This document shows positions 26,952 to 35,331 of a stretch of 64,000 bases of DNA, one piece after another. Within the stretch, counting starts at the first letter, position 1; each line of letters begins with the position of its first letter. The notes beneath the pieces were generated by a model. It ran no database searches, had not been told where the DNA came from, and saw only the letters and a list, made by a program, of their open reading frames with translations. The DNA is from Pseudomonas asturiensis (lineage in GTDB: Bacteria > Pseudomonadota > Gammaproteobacteria > Pseudomonadales > Pseudomonadaceae), in NCBI RefSeq assembly GCF_900143095.1, contig NZ_FRDA01000013.1:109091-173090 (forward strand), written 5' to 3'. A program made the translations under genes and the position numbers.

Positions 26952-27572
26952 ATGCGAATGCTTACGGAGACAAAACGGGCAGCTATTCTTCAGGCAGCGG
27001 CCGCCGTATTCCAAGAAGATGGGTTCGAGGGTGCGTCCATGGCGAAAGTAGCCGCCTGCGTGGGCGGTTCTAAATCCACGCTGTATCGCTATTACGGCTC
27101 CAAAGAGGAGCTGTTCATCGCCGTCAATCAGGACGCTGCCAAGCGCCATATATTGCCAAGTCTTGAGCAATTGCTGTCGAGCACGTCCGAAGATCTTTCT
27201 GACGCGCTTAAACGCTTTGGGGAGGCAGCGGTGTCCATGGTGGCGAGTGAACCCTCTATCAAAATGTTGCGCACGGTGATCGGCGAATCTGGCCGCAGTG
27301 ATATCGGGAGACGGTTTTACGATGAAGGTCAAAAGCTCGGCATTGAAGCACTCGCGGGCTTCTTCAAAATGCAGATGGATAAGGGTGTCATGCGCAATAC
27401 CGACCCGATAACAGCGGCGAAGCATCTGGTTGCGTTGTTTGATGCCGAAACTGTTTCCCCTTGCCTTATGGGTATCCGGGGAGCCCTGACCCCACCTGAG
27501 ATTCAGCAAGCTGTTAGTAGAGCCGTCGATACTTATTTGAATGGTTATACTCTAAAATTCCAGGGTGCGTAG
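26952..27572 (+). CDS. TetR-family repressor of the RND pump
   Basis: 206 residues. The N-terminal helix-turn-helix is GASMAKVAACVGGSKSTLYRYYGSKEELF. The remaining helices form the variable ligand pocket, with a C-terminal part (GFFKMQMDKGVMRNTDPITAAKHLVALF) like the AcrR/TtgR type. It is divergent from the adaptor gene with inverted operator copies at both promoters, so it most likely represses both and releases on binding a pump substrate. Two nearby in-frame ATGs (26952 and 26958) are possible starts. Confidence 0.88.
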   Translation: MRMLTETKRAAILQAAAAVFQEDGFEGASMAKVAACVGGSKSTLYRYYGSKEELFIAVNQDAAKRHILPSLEQLLSSTSEDLSDALKRFGEAAVSMVASEPSIKMLRTVIGESGRSDIGRRFYDEGQKLGIEALAGFFKMQMDKGVMRNTDPITAAKHLVALFDAETVSPCLMGIRGALTPPEIQQAVSRAVDTYLNGYTLKFQGA

Positions 27573-28200
27573 CGAAACTGAAGCATACAGCTGAGAAATG
27601 TTGGTCATGTATATCAAAGCTGATAGTTATGATTTTTCAAACGATTACTTGATGACCGCAATATAAATTCTTGCACTAAAGAAGTTTGATCCTCTGCCCC
27701 CCCTATCCCTAGAGGGTTGAGACATCTGCCATCAACAACACCTCTGAAACACTTGCAAGTACCCCGAACCCGCCATGGAGATCATCCACGCCACACTTGT
27801 CTTGCTTTAGGTCGCAACAATTCAGTCCACAGATGCAGGCGTCAGGGCCGCAGCAGACAATGCGATCATACAGCTCCCTGCAGCCTCCATGACCTCATTT
27901 ACCTAGTGATCGATCGGAATGCCTAGCGGATCGCCCTGACGATCAATGAGTGATCCTCTGGGCCAATGCGGTTCCCAACCAGCCCAGTGGCTGAGTCTTG
28001 GAAAACCATGAAAGTATATTTCTCAGGTTAAGCTCATCAACCTACGCTGGAGAAGCCTTTGAATACCTTCGGTACTGAGGGAACTGCGCCTTACGCGTTG
28101 CACCCTCAGTCACGGCCTGCCCCGCGGCCTAAGTGGGCCGGATTCGTAGTCACCAGCTACACCCTGTCTTCTAAACAAGCACGTTGACGAGGAGCGGAAT
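27573..28200. other. Long intergenic region, possible eroded frames only
   Basis: 628 bp with no supported gene. One rightward frame near 27774-27906 (about 30 residues after an internal stop, ending PAASMTSFT) may be a decayed coding remnant, but no family can be named. No promoter or terminator could be assigned with confidence. Confidence 0.35.
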
Positions 28201-28206
28201 ACAAAT

Positions 28207-28224
28207 GTACTTTGTATACAGTAC
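28207..28224. promoter_or_regulatory. GntR-type operator with core TGTATACA
   Basis: TGTATACA at 28213-28220 is a perfect palindrome flanked by GTAC on both sides (28207-28210 and 28221-28224), ending 20 bp upstream of the GntR start at 28245. FCD-type GntR regulators commonly bind such TGTATACA-like cores, so autoregulation is likely. The same 8-mer recurs upstream of the orphan TRAP gene. Confidence 0.55.
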
Positions 28225-28244
28225 ACACACTTAAGGCGCTTCTA

Positions 28245-28943
28245 ATGGATAAGCTCACTACGCCGACTCAACTGATTGAGCGGGTCTACGAGACGATTCT
28301 CGACGCGATCTGCGAGGGAACACTCAAGCCAAACGAGCGTATCACCCAAGAAGGCTTGGCAACTACATTAGGAGTTTCACGCCAACCGATCTTGCAAGCA
28401 TTCCAGATCCTGAAACGCGAAGGCTTCATTGAGGAGAGTGGCCGTAAGGGTGTCGCCGTCACCCCATTGGATGGGGGGAAACTGGTCAACCTCTATCAAG
28501 TTCGCGGCGCCTTGGATGCGCTCGCCGCTCGTAGTGCTGCCAAGCGCTTTTCTAAAGTGAGCCCAAAACCATTCCGTGCAGCCGTCGAGGCGCTAGTTAC
28601 TGAGGGACGCGTGGCTGCTGAAAGTAACGATACCCGAGCACTCGTGAGAATGGATATGGCCTTTCACAAACTCGTATACGAGCTTTCAGGCAACCCTGTA
28701 ATCGTTGAGACCAGCGAACTCCATTGGCATCACATTCGGCGCGCCATGAGCTCCATTCTCCAGAACGACGTTCGCACTTTCAAAGGGGTGTGGGATGAGC
28801 ATGAAGCCATTATTGAGGCTATTTTATGTGGCGATGAGGATGAAGCGGGTTCCCTGGCTCAAAAACATGCCGAAAGTGCAGCTGAACATTTGGCCAAGAT
28901 CCTTCAAGAGCCTGAACATGCGTCCAAATTGAGTGGAGCATGA
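28245..28943 (+). CDS. GntR-family regulator, FadR/FCD subfamily
   Basis: 232 residues from the ATG at 28245 (AAGG 8 bp upstream; the longer frame from 28212 would overlap the operator). The winged helix spans about residues 10-75 (NERITQEGLATTLGVSRQPILQAFQIL). The FCD effector domain follows, with D/H residues for a metal-dependent carboxylate pocket (MDMAFHKLVYELSG, LHWHHIRRAM, WDEHEAIIEAI). These regulators sense organic acids. It likely controls itself and possibly the TRAP binding protein at 51274-52305, which carries the same operator core. Confidence 0.88.
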   Translation: MDKLTTPTQLIERVYETILDAICEGTLKPNERITQEGLATTLGVSRQPILQAFQILKREGFIEESGRKGVAVTPLDGGKLVNLYQVRGALDALAARSAAKRFSKVSPKPFRAAVEALVTEGRVAAESNDTRALVRMDMAFHKLVYELSGNPVIVETSELHWHHIRRAMSSILQNDVRTFKGVWDEHEAIIEAILCGDEDEAGSLAQKHAESAAEHLAKILQEPEHASKLSGA

Positions 28944-29067
28944 TCGCACCATTGCTCAACCAGCGAAACGCACTTTGACTTCCCGCCAATCGCGCTTTTG
29001 CCTCAGACGCTGGCTTCAAAGTCCGATCATGCACTTGCGCGCGCATGATGACGCTATGGATTCCCGA

Positions 29068-30123
29068 TCAAGCGTCGGAGTTGGCCCCGTTGGCTAGCTG
29101 ATCCTTTAATGGAGGAATTCCAAGGCGGCGAAGCACACGATAGAGGGATTGCCGACATATTCCCAGCGAGCGGGCCGCCGCACTCATGTTCCATCGGCAG
29201 TCGTTGAGTACCCCAAGGACATCCTCACGTTCGCCCCAACGCTCAGGGGATGGAATAGCCGAGTTGACTAGAGTCAATGTTGGTGTCCCGTAAGAGCCGG
29301 AGCCAGTGGCACATTTCAAAAAATCAGCGGGCAGATCATCTCGCTGGATACGGGCCCCTTCCATGACCGCACATGCATAACGGATCACCGATCGCATCTG
29401 CCTCAGATTACCCGGCCAATCATGATTTACCAGAAGCGGCCATACGTCGGCTGACACCACGCTAAGAGGATCACACCCGGGTATTTCATGCTCGATCATA
29501 TTACACAGCAGGTGGCTACGATCGGTACGCTCTCGAAGCGGTGGCAACTGTATAACGCCTGTTGCGATACGGTAGAAGAGGTCTTCACGGAACGCACCTG
29601 TCTCAACTAGCTCTGTGAGGTTCTGGTGCGTGGCGCAGATCAGCGCGAAATCCACCGATACACTCTGTTCTGCTCCGAGTGGCGTAACCTCTTTTTCAGA
29701 GATCACGCGCAGCAATCGAGTTTGCTGCTCGTATGGCATGTCGCCGATCTCATCCAGGAAAAGTGTGCCCCTGTCCGATTGCAACACTTTACCTTTCTTG
29801 CCACAGGTCAACGCACCTGAAAACGCGCCTTTGGAGTAGCCAAACAGCTCGCTTTCAATAAGGCTTTCTGGGATGGATGCACAATTCAATGCCACCAATT
29901 GTGCATCACTGCGTTCACCGTGCTCATGGAGAGCCCGGGCAAGAACCTCCTTTCCTGTGCCAGTTTCACCCTGAATCAACACCGCGATTCCTCGCTGCAT
30001 CAGCTTAAGGCCGCGTCGAAAGGCTTGGCGCACCTGCGGGTCAGCATCATGGGCAATGTCGCAATCGTGGCGATGTTCAGAAGCAAGACCAGAAAGTGGA
30101 GCTAGTTCACAGATAGAGGGCAT
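29068..30123 (-). CDS. Sigma-54-dependent activator lacking a sensory domain
   Basis: 351 residues from the ATG at 30123 (AAAGG 8 bp upstream). It has only an AAA+ domain and a Fis-type helix-turn-helix. GETGTGKE is Walker A, GTLFLDEIGDM Walker B, and the sigma-54 contact loop is GAFSGA instead of the usual GAFTGA. The C-terminal NMSAAARSLGICRQSLYRVLRRLGI is the DNA-binding helix pair, like AcoR-family proteins, which normally carry about 300 more N-terminal residues. It may be always active or controlled by a partner. It is the obvious activator for the two -24/-12 promoters near 35.0-35.3 kb. Confidence 0.88.
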   Translation of the reverse strand: MPSICELAPLSGLASEHRHDCDIAHDADPQVRQAFRRGLKLMQRGIAVLIQGETGTGKEVLARALHEHGERSDAQLVALNCASIPESLIESELFGYSKGAFSGALTCGKKGKVLQSDRGTLFLDEIGDMPYEQQTRLLRVISEKEVTPLGAEQSVSVDFALICATHQNLTELVETGAFREDLFYRIATGVIQLPPLRERTDRSHLLCNMIEHEIPGCDPLSVVSADVWPLLVNHDWPGNLRQMRSVIRYACAVMEGARIQRDDLPADFLKCATGSGSYGTPTLTLVNSAIPSPERWGEREDVLGVLNDCRWNMSAAARSLGICRQSLYRVLRRLGIPPLKDQLANGANSDA

Positions 30124-30274
30124 CAACGTCACCTTTATTTTTATAGCTCGTGACTATCTCGACTTATAAGCTTTTGGCCCTAAAGTCGACAGTGCATGGC
30201 AACCCCACAATAGGTGTGCACATCTATATTTTCCAATCCATAATCAGGCATCTATTGATACCTTTCCGAGCATC

Positions 30275-31186
30275 ATGATCGAGCTACGGCACCTCCAATA
30301 TTTTCGCGTTCTGGCTGAAACCTTGCACTTTGGTCATGCCGCGAATCGTTTGCACATCTCTCAGCCACCGCTCTCCAGACAGATTGCTTTGCTGGAGAAC
30401 GAACTCGGGGTGAAGCTGTTTGATCGTTCACGCCGCCGGGTAGAGTTGACGGCTGCGGGAGAGCGTTTTTACATTGATACAGGGACAATGTTTGCCGCTT
30501 TCGAGCAAGCTAAAAAGAATGCCTTAGCAGCCGCTAGGGGTGCTGCAGGTCAGCTGTCAGTGGGATTCATGATGTCCACTGCCTATAGCATCACTCCAGC
30601 AATCACCCGGCAATATGCTGCGCGTTACCCCCAAGTCAATCTCAAGCTTACCGAAACTCTGCCACTGGACTTGGCCGACGACATCACCAGCGGCAACAAA
30701 GATGTGGCCATTATGTATATGCCCCAAGACTGCGCAGGATTGGAAACTGTCACGATTTATCGTGAAGAGATGAATTTGGTGCTGCCTCCAGGACATCGCT
30801 TGCTGGATCGGCCGCTCATCTCTCCACGGGATCTCGCCGGTGAGACCTTCATCATCACGCCACGACGAATCGCGCCGGCGCTACACGACATGATTTTTAG
30901 CTATTGCCTGAAGAACGGAGTGACACCAAATGTCGGCCTGGAAATCAACATGCAGCAAACTATTGTGAACCTTGTGGGGGAAGGTCTCGGCATCGCTATT
31001 GTTCCGCGCTCAATGTGTAGTATGCGGCTGCCCACAACGACCTTTCGCCCTTTAGTCGATGCCCCAGTCATCGAAGTCGTAGCGGTGTGGAAAGCAGACA
31101 ATCACAACCCCTGCATCGCCACATTCATCGAAAGTGCCGCGCTCGCTGGCGCGCAAGCTGAAAAGGAGGCTAGCCGAACGGGGTAG
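30275..31186 (+). CDS. LysR-family regulator
   Basis: 303 residues. The N-terminal helix-turn-helix region (ELRHLQYFRVLAETLHFGHAANRLHISQPPLSRQI) resembles the CatR/BenM/CbnR group, followed by the usual two-lobed ligand domain. It is divergent from the sigma-54 activator and converges on the SDR at the end of the TRAP operon. A role in sensing the organic acid handled by the neighbouring TRAP/thiolase operons is likely but not provable from sequence. Confidence 0.87.
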   Translation: MIELRHLQYFRVLAETLHFGHAANRLHISQPPLSRQIALLENELGVKLFDRSRRRVELTAAGERFYIDTGTMFAAFEQAKKNALAAARGAAGQLSVGFMMSTAYSITPAITRQYAARYPQVNLKLTETLPLDLADDITSGNKDVAIMYMPQDCAGLETVTIYREEMNLVLPPGHRLLDRPLISPRDLAGETFIITPRRIAPALHDMIFSYCLKNGVTPNVGLEINMQQTIVNLVGEGLGIAIVPRSMCSMRLPTTTFRPLVDAPVIEVVAVWKADNHNPCIATFIESAALAGAQAEKEASRTG

Positions 31187-31223
31187 CCGCTCGCCGCTAG
31201 GCTCGCCTCCGAAAGTAGCCATC

Positions 31224-32003
31224 TTAAATTTCCAGGACTCCGGACGCCATGTATCCCCCATCCACGGGGATTATATGTCCACTGATGAAAGACGCATCCT
31301 CCGACGCGAGGAATGCCACAGCTCCAGCGACTTCTTCCGGCGTACCGTAACGGCGCATAGGAACGCCCCGAGTGAAGGATTCACGAGTCAGCGCTGAATG
31401 CAGGGTTTGCGTGAGGGGCGTATCGATGGGGCCTGGAGCCACGCCGTTTACCGTAATACCAAACTCGGCTAGCTCAATTGCCATTTGGCGAGTCAATCCA
31501 ATGATCGCCGACTTTGAGGTGCCATATGCGGTACGCCCCATGCTCGCCCTCATTCCGCTAATTGACGAAAGGTTAATGATGCGCCCCCAGTTACGCTGTC
31601 GCATAAGGCGCGCAGCATGCTGGCCACAAAGTAGAGTGCCGGTGACGTTCACATTCATCACGCGCTGCCAGTCGCTTAGGTCACAGTCCAAAAACGCCTG
31701 AGTCTTGGCAATGCCTGCATTATTTACAAGCACATCGCAACGCTCTAGATCTGCAAACGCAGCGGAAACAGAATCCGCACTGCCAACGTCAAGTAACAGG
31801 GTTCTGGCCTTGATACCCTGAGTTTCCAGCCTCGCAACCATTTCTGCAGCAGCATGCCCATTGATATCTGCAACGATCACGCTATGACCATCGTGCCCCA
31901 GTCGCTCGGCGATGGCCGCGCCAATCCCCATGGCAGCACCAGTCACCAAAGCAACGCGCCCCGCCACTTTTTCTTTCGTGTCCTGCTTGATTGATCTGTT
32001 CAT
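31224..32003 (-). CDS. SDR-family oxidoreductase
   Basis: 259 residues from the ATG at 32003, which has AGGAG 5 bp upstream. Classical SDR motifs are present: TGAAMGIG for NAD(P) binding, NNAG, a catalytic Ser in NLSSISG and YGTSK (YxxxK). It is the last gene of the TRAP operon, 8 bp after the fused permease. It resembles 3-oxoacyl reductases and 2-hydroxy acid or alcohol dehydrogenases, and would oxidise or reduce the imported substrate before CoA activation. Confidence 0.87.
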   Translation of the reverse strand: MNRSIKQDTKEKVAGRVALVTGAAMGIGAAIAERLGHDGHSVIVADINGHAAAEMVARLETQGIKARTLLLDVGSADSVSAAFADLERCDVLVNNAGIAKTQAFLDCDLSDWQRVMNVNVTGTLLCGQHAARLMRQRNWGRIINLSSISGMRASMGRTAYGTSKSAIIGLTRQMAIELAEFGITVNGVAPGPIDTPLTQTLHSALTRESFTRGVPMRRYGTPEEVAGAVAFLASEDASFISGHIIPVDGGYMASGVLEI

Positions 32004-32011
32004 CCACACTC

Positions 32012-33892
32012 CTAAAGGAAACCAATAGATATCCAGGGAAAGCACGCCACGATAACCAGCGCGACGACGAGACCTGCGAGGTATCCCCACACTCGATTGA
32101 TCACATGATCGGAAGACGTCTTGCTGATCGCGCAAGCGGCATAGAAGCCGACGCCCAAAGGTGGTGCAAATAGGCCGATACCCATGGCAAGAATTACGAC
32201 CATTGCGTAGTGCACCGGATGAATGCCGAGCATCTCTGCCAGCGGAAACATCAAGGGGCCAAAAAGCACGATTGCTGGTATTCCTTCGAGCACGCTGCCC
32301 AGAACAAGGAAAGTGATGATGGTTACGATCATGAAACCAGCGGCTCCACCGGGAATCTCGCTTATGAGGTCAACCAGATTGGCGGAGAAACCAGACTGGG
32401 TAAGTGCCCAAGCCATGGCTGAAGCCATACCGATGATCAACAGAATTGCGCCTGATAGTGCAGCCGCTTCAATCATCATAGGGTAGACCCGCCTGAACTC
32501 GATGTGACGCATGAACAGATGCATCACCAGCCCCACCAGAACGACGTAAGCGACGCCTATGGTAGAGACCTCCGTGGCCGTTGCAGCGCCTTCGAGTACT
32601 GCGACACGAATGAGCAGTGGCAACGCCAATGCCGGCACTGCAAACAGGAAAGTCTTCGTCACAACGGAAAACGGAGCGCGCTCTATCTTTGGAGCCAACT
32701 CATTGCGCGAACGCCACCAACAAACCACGGCGATCACCAAAGTCGCAACAACAGCCGGCATCAGCCCACCTATAAACAGGGCAGTGATCGACACGCTACA
32801 GACAGCACCGATGGTAATCAGCACAAGGCTAGGGGGAATGGTTTCCGTCATTGCTCCAGTTGCAGCTAGCAGCGCAGCTAATTCCTCTGGCTTGGAGCCT
32901 CGTTTCTTCATCTCAGGGAAAAGTGCGGGTGCGACAGCGGCCATGTCCGCAACCTTGGAACCAGAAATGCCAGAGACCAGGAACATTGCGCCCAGCAATA
33001 CGTATTGAAGCCCTCCTCTCACATGTCCTAGCAATGCGGCCATGAAATCAATCAACGTACGGGCCATGCCAGATAGTTGTAAAACCACTCCAAGTAATAC
33101 GAAGAGGGGCACCGCAAGCAGCACCATGTGAGACATGCCCTCGTCCATTCTTCCAACGACAATGGACAACGGCGCGTGAGTAGCCAGCGCAAGGTAAGCC
33201 ATGGTCGCAGTGCCAAATGCAAAGGCGATCGGAATGCCCCCGAAGACACACGCGCCCAGCAGCACCAGGAAAAAAACTACCAGGTTGTAATTGCCTATCT
33301 GGGCCAGGATCGGTTGGGCGAAGAACAATGAAGCACTCACCACCGCAAGTACCGCAACGCCGGCAAGGAATTGACGCAGAGTGGAATAACGCGCCATACG
33401 AGCTACGGCTGCCAGTAGCATCAGGATCGCTCCCACAGGCAAAGCAGCTGCTCGCACCCCGTCCGGAATTCCGAGGGCTGGAGTGGTGATGGACATCTGC
33501 TCGTGGGAGTGAACCATCGCCGGCGTGATAATCATGGCGACGAACAAAACCACGATGAGCGCGGATAGAGTTTCTGAGAACCCACGCCATGCCGCGGGCA
33601 ATTTGTTAACAAAAGCAGACATGCGCATGTGCTCACCACGATCCAGTGCGAGCACAGCACCAAACATCGCTAGCCAAATGAACAGCGACGAGGCCAGTTC
33701 GTCCGCCCATACCAGTGGGCTATGCATTACATATCGAGAAATGACGCCAGCAAGCAGCACTCCCGTTTCGATAAGCATCAGTGCAACAGCGACAGCTTCG
33801 ACGATGCGCATAGTGCAATGATTGAGACAGGTCAGCGCCCGGGCCGGCAGGCGTTTTGAAGAGGTGGAGGCCGGAACAGCCGAGATACCCAT
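32012..33892 (-). CDS. TRAP transporter fused DctQM permease
   Basis: 626 residues. The first ~170 form the small DctQ subunit (four membrane segments, ISRYVMHSPLVWADELA motif). From about 210 onward there is a DctM-type 12-segment permease (GIPIAFAFG, GMSHMVLLAVPLFVLLG). The fused form is a known variant. ATG 33892 shares one base with the TGA stop of the binding-protein gene upstream (TGATG), giving tight coupling. It would import an organic acid using a sodium gradient together with the DctP protein. Confidence 0.9.
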   Translation of the reverse strand: MGISAVPASTSSKRLPARALTCLNHCTMRIVEAVAVALMLIETGVLLAGVISRYVMHSPLVWADELASSLFIWLAMFGAVLALDRGEHMRMSAFVNKLPAAWRGFSETLSALIVVLFVAMIITPAMVHSHEQMSITTPALGIPDGVRAAALPVGAILMLLAAVARMARYSTLRQFLAGVAVLAVVSASLFFAQPILAQIGNYNLVVFFLVLLGACVFGGIPIAFAFGTATMAYLALATHAPLSIVVGRMDEGMSHMVLLAVPLFVLLGVVLQLSGMARTLIDFMAALLGHVRGGLQYVLLGAMFLVSGISGSKVADMAAVAPALFPEMKKRGSKPEELAALLAATGAMTETIPPSLVLITIGAVCSVSITALFIGGLMPAVVATLVIAVVCWWRSRNELAPKIERAPFSVVTKTFLFAVPALALPLLIRVAVLEGAATATEVSTIGVAYVVLVGLVMHLFMRHIEFRRVYPMMIEAAALSGAILLIIGMASAMAWALTQSGFSANLVDLISEIPGGAAGFMIVTIITFLVLGSVLEGIPAIVLFGPLMFPLAEMLGIHPVHYAMVVILAMGIGLFAPPLGVGFYAACAISKTSSDHVINRVWGYLAGLVVALVIVACFPWISIGFL

Positions 33893-34923
33893 CACGACAA
33901 AGTCCCCGAATAGCTTTCAAGAATCTTCCAGCCGGTCTCGCCAAAGTTTTCGCGCCACTGTCTGTAGTAGCCCGCGTCGCGCAGCTTGTCTCGGAATGGC
34001 GTACCGGCTGAATCAACTACCTCCAATCCCTTGGCCTTGAGCGTTTCGCTAATGCTCTTCTCCATGACCGCCAAGTCGGCACGCTGCCCGACCGCTGCGG
34101 CATCAACGTGTTTGCGCACGACGCCCTGAACGTCCAGCGGAAGTTTGGCAAACGAAGCGGTATTGCCAAGCATCCAGAAGCCATCCCAGGCATGATTGGT
34201 CAGCGAACAATACTTCTGCACCTCATAAAGCTTGGCCGAATTCACCAAGGTGAGCGGATTCTCCTGACCCTCCACGATGCGGGTCTGGAGTGCTGAATAG
34301 ACCTCAGCAAAGTTAATACTGGTAGGGGCCGCTTCAAATGCCCTGAACATAGACATGATGATTGGGCTGGGTGGCACCCGAAGCTTCATGCCTACCAGAT
34401 CCTCTGGCTTGACCACCGCCCGAGTGCTGGTCGTCGTCACACGAAAGCCGTTATTCCAGATTTTGTCGAACGCGAACAATGCCCCTGTCTTCTCAATTTC
34501 CCCCCGCACGTAGGCCCCAAGCTCACCGTCCAAGGCCGACCATACCTTTTCATAGTTTTCGAATGCGAAACCAACGGCGCTGATTTGGGCGGCGGGCACT
34601 AATGTGCCTAAGATGACGGGAGACAATGCGAACATGTCCACTGCGCCAGAACGCACTTGTGCCAATGTATCCGTATCACTTCCTAACTGGCTGCTAGGAA
34701 AGATCTGCATCTGTACCGCACCGTTAGTCTCCTCCCGGATAGCTTTCGCCATTTCGCGAGCTCGCGCATTCATTGGATGCGTGATAGGCATATTATTAGC
34801 GAACTTAAGCTTGAACTCAGCCGCCATACTTCGTGGACTGTAGAGGCCAACCCCGGCAACTGCGATCGCGGCTGACGCAAACGCGGCCGTCTTTATAAAA
34901 CCTCGGCGCGAAAAATCGCTCAT
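33892..34923 (-). CDS. TRAP transporter DctP substrate-binding protein
   Basis: 343 residues. The N-terminal SRRGFIKTAAFASAAIAVAGVG carries a twin-arginine-type signal, so the protein is probably exported folded. MKLRVPPSP contains the conserved substrate Arg and INFAEVYSALQTRIVEGQENP is the family signature. First gene of the TRAP-SDR operon, with a -24/-12 promoter at 34994-35009. A close paralogue is encoded at 51274-52305. The ligand is probably a carboxylate. Confidence 0.92.
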   Translation of the reverse strand: MSDFSRRGFIKTAAFASAAIAVAGVGLYSPRSMAAEFKLKFANNMPITHPMNARAREMAKAIREETNGAVQMQIFPSSQLGSDTDTLAQVRSGAVDMFALSPVILGTLVPAAQISAVGFAFENYEKVWSALDGELGAYVRGEIEKTGALFAFDKIWNNGFRVTTTSTRAVVKPEDLVGMKLRVPPSPIIMSMFRAFEAAPTSINFAEVYSALQTRIVEGQENPLTLVNSAKLYEVQKYCSLTNHAWDGFWMLGNTASFAKLPLDVQGVVRKHVDAAAVGQRADLAVMEKSISETLKAKGLEVVDSAGTPFRDKLRDAGYYRQWRENFGETGWKILESYSGTLS

Positions 34924-34993
34924 GTAGCTCTCCTGACGTTTTTGTTCTTATTGACCAACCCGACATTACGGAGATGGTGGATGTCAGTACCAA

Positions 34994-35009
34994 AGCAAAT
35001 CAGGTGCCA
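34994..35009 (-). promoter_or_regulatory. Sigma-54 promoter of the TRAP operon
   Basis: On the minus strand it reads TGGCAC, 5 bp, TTGCT. The GG and GC elements are separated by exactly 10 bp as sigma-54 requires. It lies about 70-85 bp upstream of the dctP start. It matches the promoter of the opposite operon at 35279-35294. Confidence 0.75.
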
Positions 35010-35140
35010 TTGCCCGCTGGATTACCAATAAGACAGGGGGCAGCGCAGCAAGAACCATGCAACCACATGAATTATCTAGAAAATAAATTCCGAACTTGAA
35101 TGTATCAATTTGTTTAACGCTGTCTCTTCTTATTTTTAGA

Positions 35141-35160
35141 GAGGCGACAGCTGTCGCCTC
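35141..35160. promoter_or_regulatory. 20-bp palindromic enhancer (UAS) between two sigma-54 promoters
   Basis: A perfect palindrome with arms GAGGCGACAG and CTGTCGCCTC. Its centre is about 140 bp from the -24/-12 promoter on each side, the usual distance for an upstream activator site. Weaker related arms lie at 35163-35195 (GGTGTC and GACACC). It is the probable binding site of the Fis-type activator encoded at 29068-30123. Confidence 0.65.
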
Positions 35161-35278
35161 AGGGTGTCACTTTAACGTTTCTTCAAGGCGACACCAGTTG
35201 CGGACAACTTACTTAGCCATCCTTCAATCCTGAGGTTAACCCCCGTACTAGAAGGATCGCAGCTATTCCCCCCTCTGT

Positions 35279-35294
35279 TGGCACCCCTCTTGCT
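35279..35294 (+). promoter_or_regulatory. Sigma-54 promoter of the thiolase operon
   Basis: TGGCAC, 5 bp (CCCTC), TTGCT, with GG and GC 10 bp apart, 37 bp upstream of the thiolase start. It is the counterpart of the leftward promoter at 34994-35009 and should need the sigma-54 activator at 29068-30123. Confidence 0.8.
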
Positions 35295-35331
35295 ACAACC
35301 CGACAAACAACATCAAAAGAGGAAATACCTC

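Noticed and set aside
32210..33489. Several rightward frames across the TRAP permease
   Set aside because: They are antisense shadows of a well-supported 626-residue permease, with Arg/Ser-rich composition and no ribosome sites.
35141..35160. The 20-bp palindrome as a transcription terminator
   Set aside because: No T-run follows on either strand and no gene ends beside it; its central place between two divergent sigma-54 promoters fits an activator site better.
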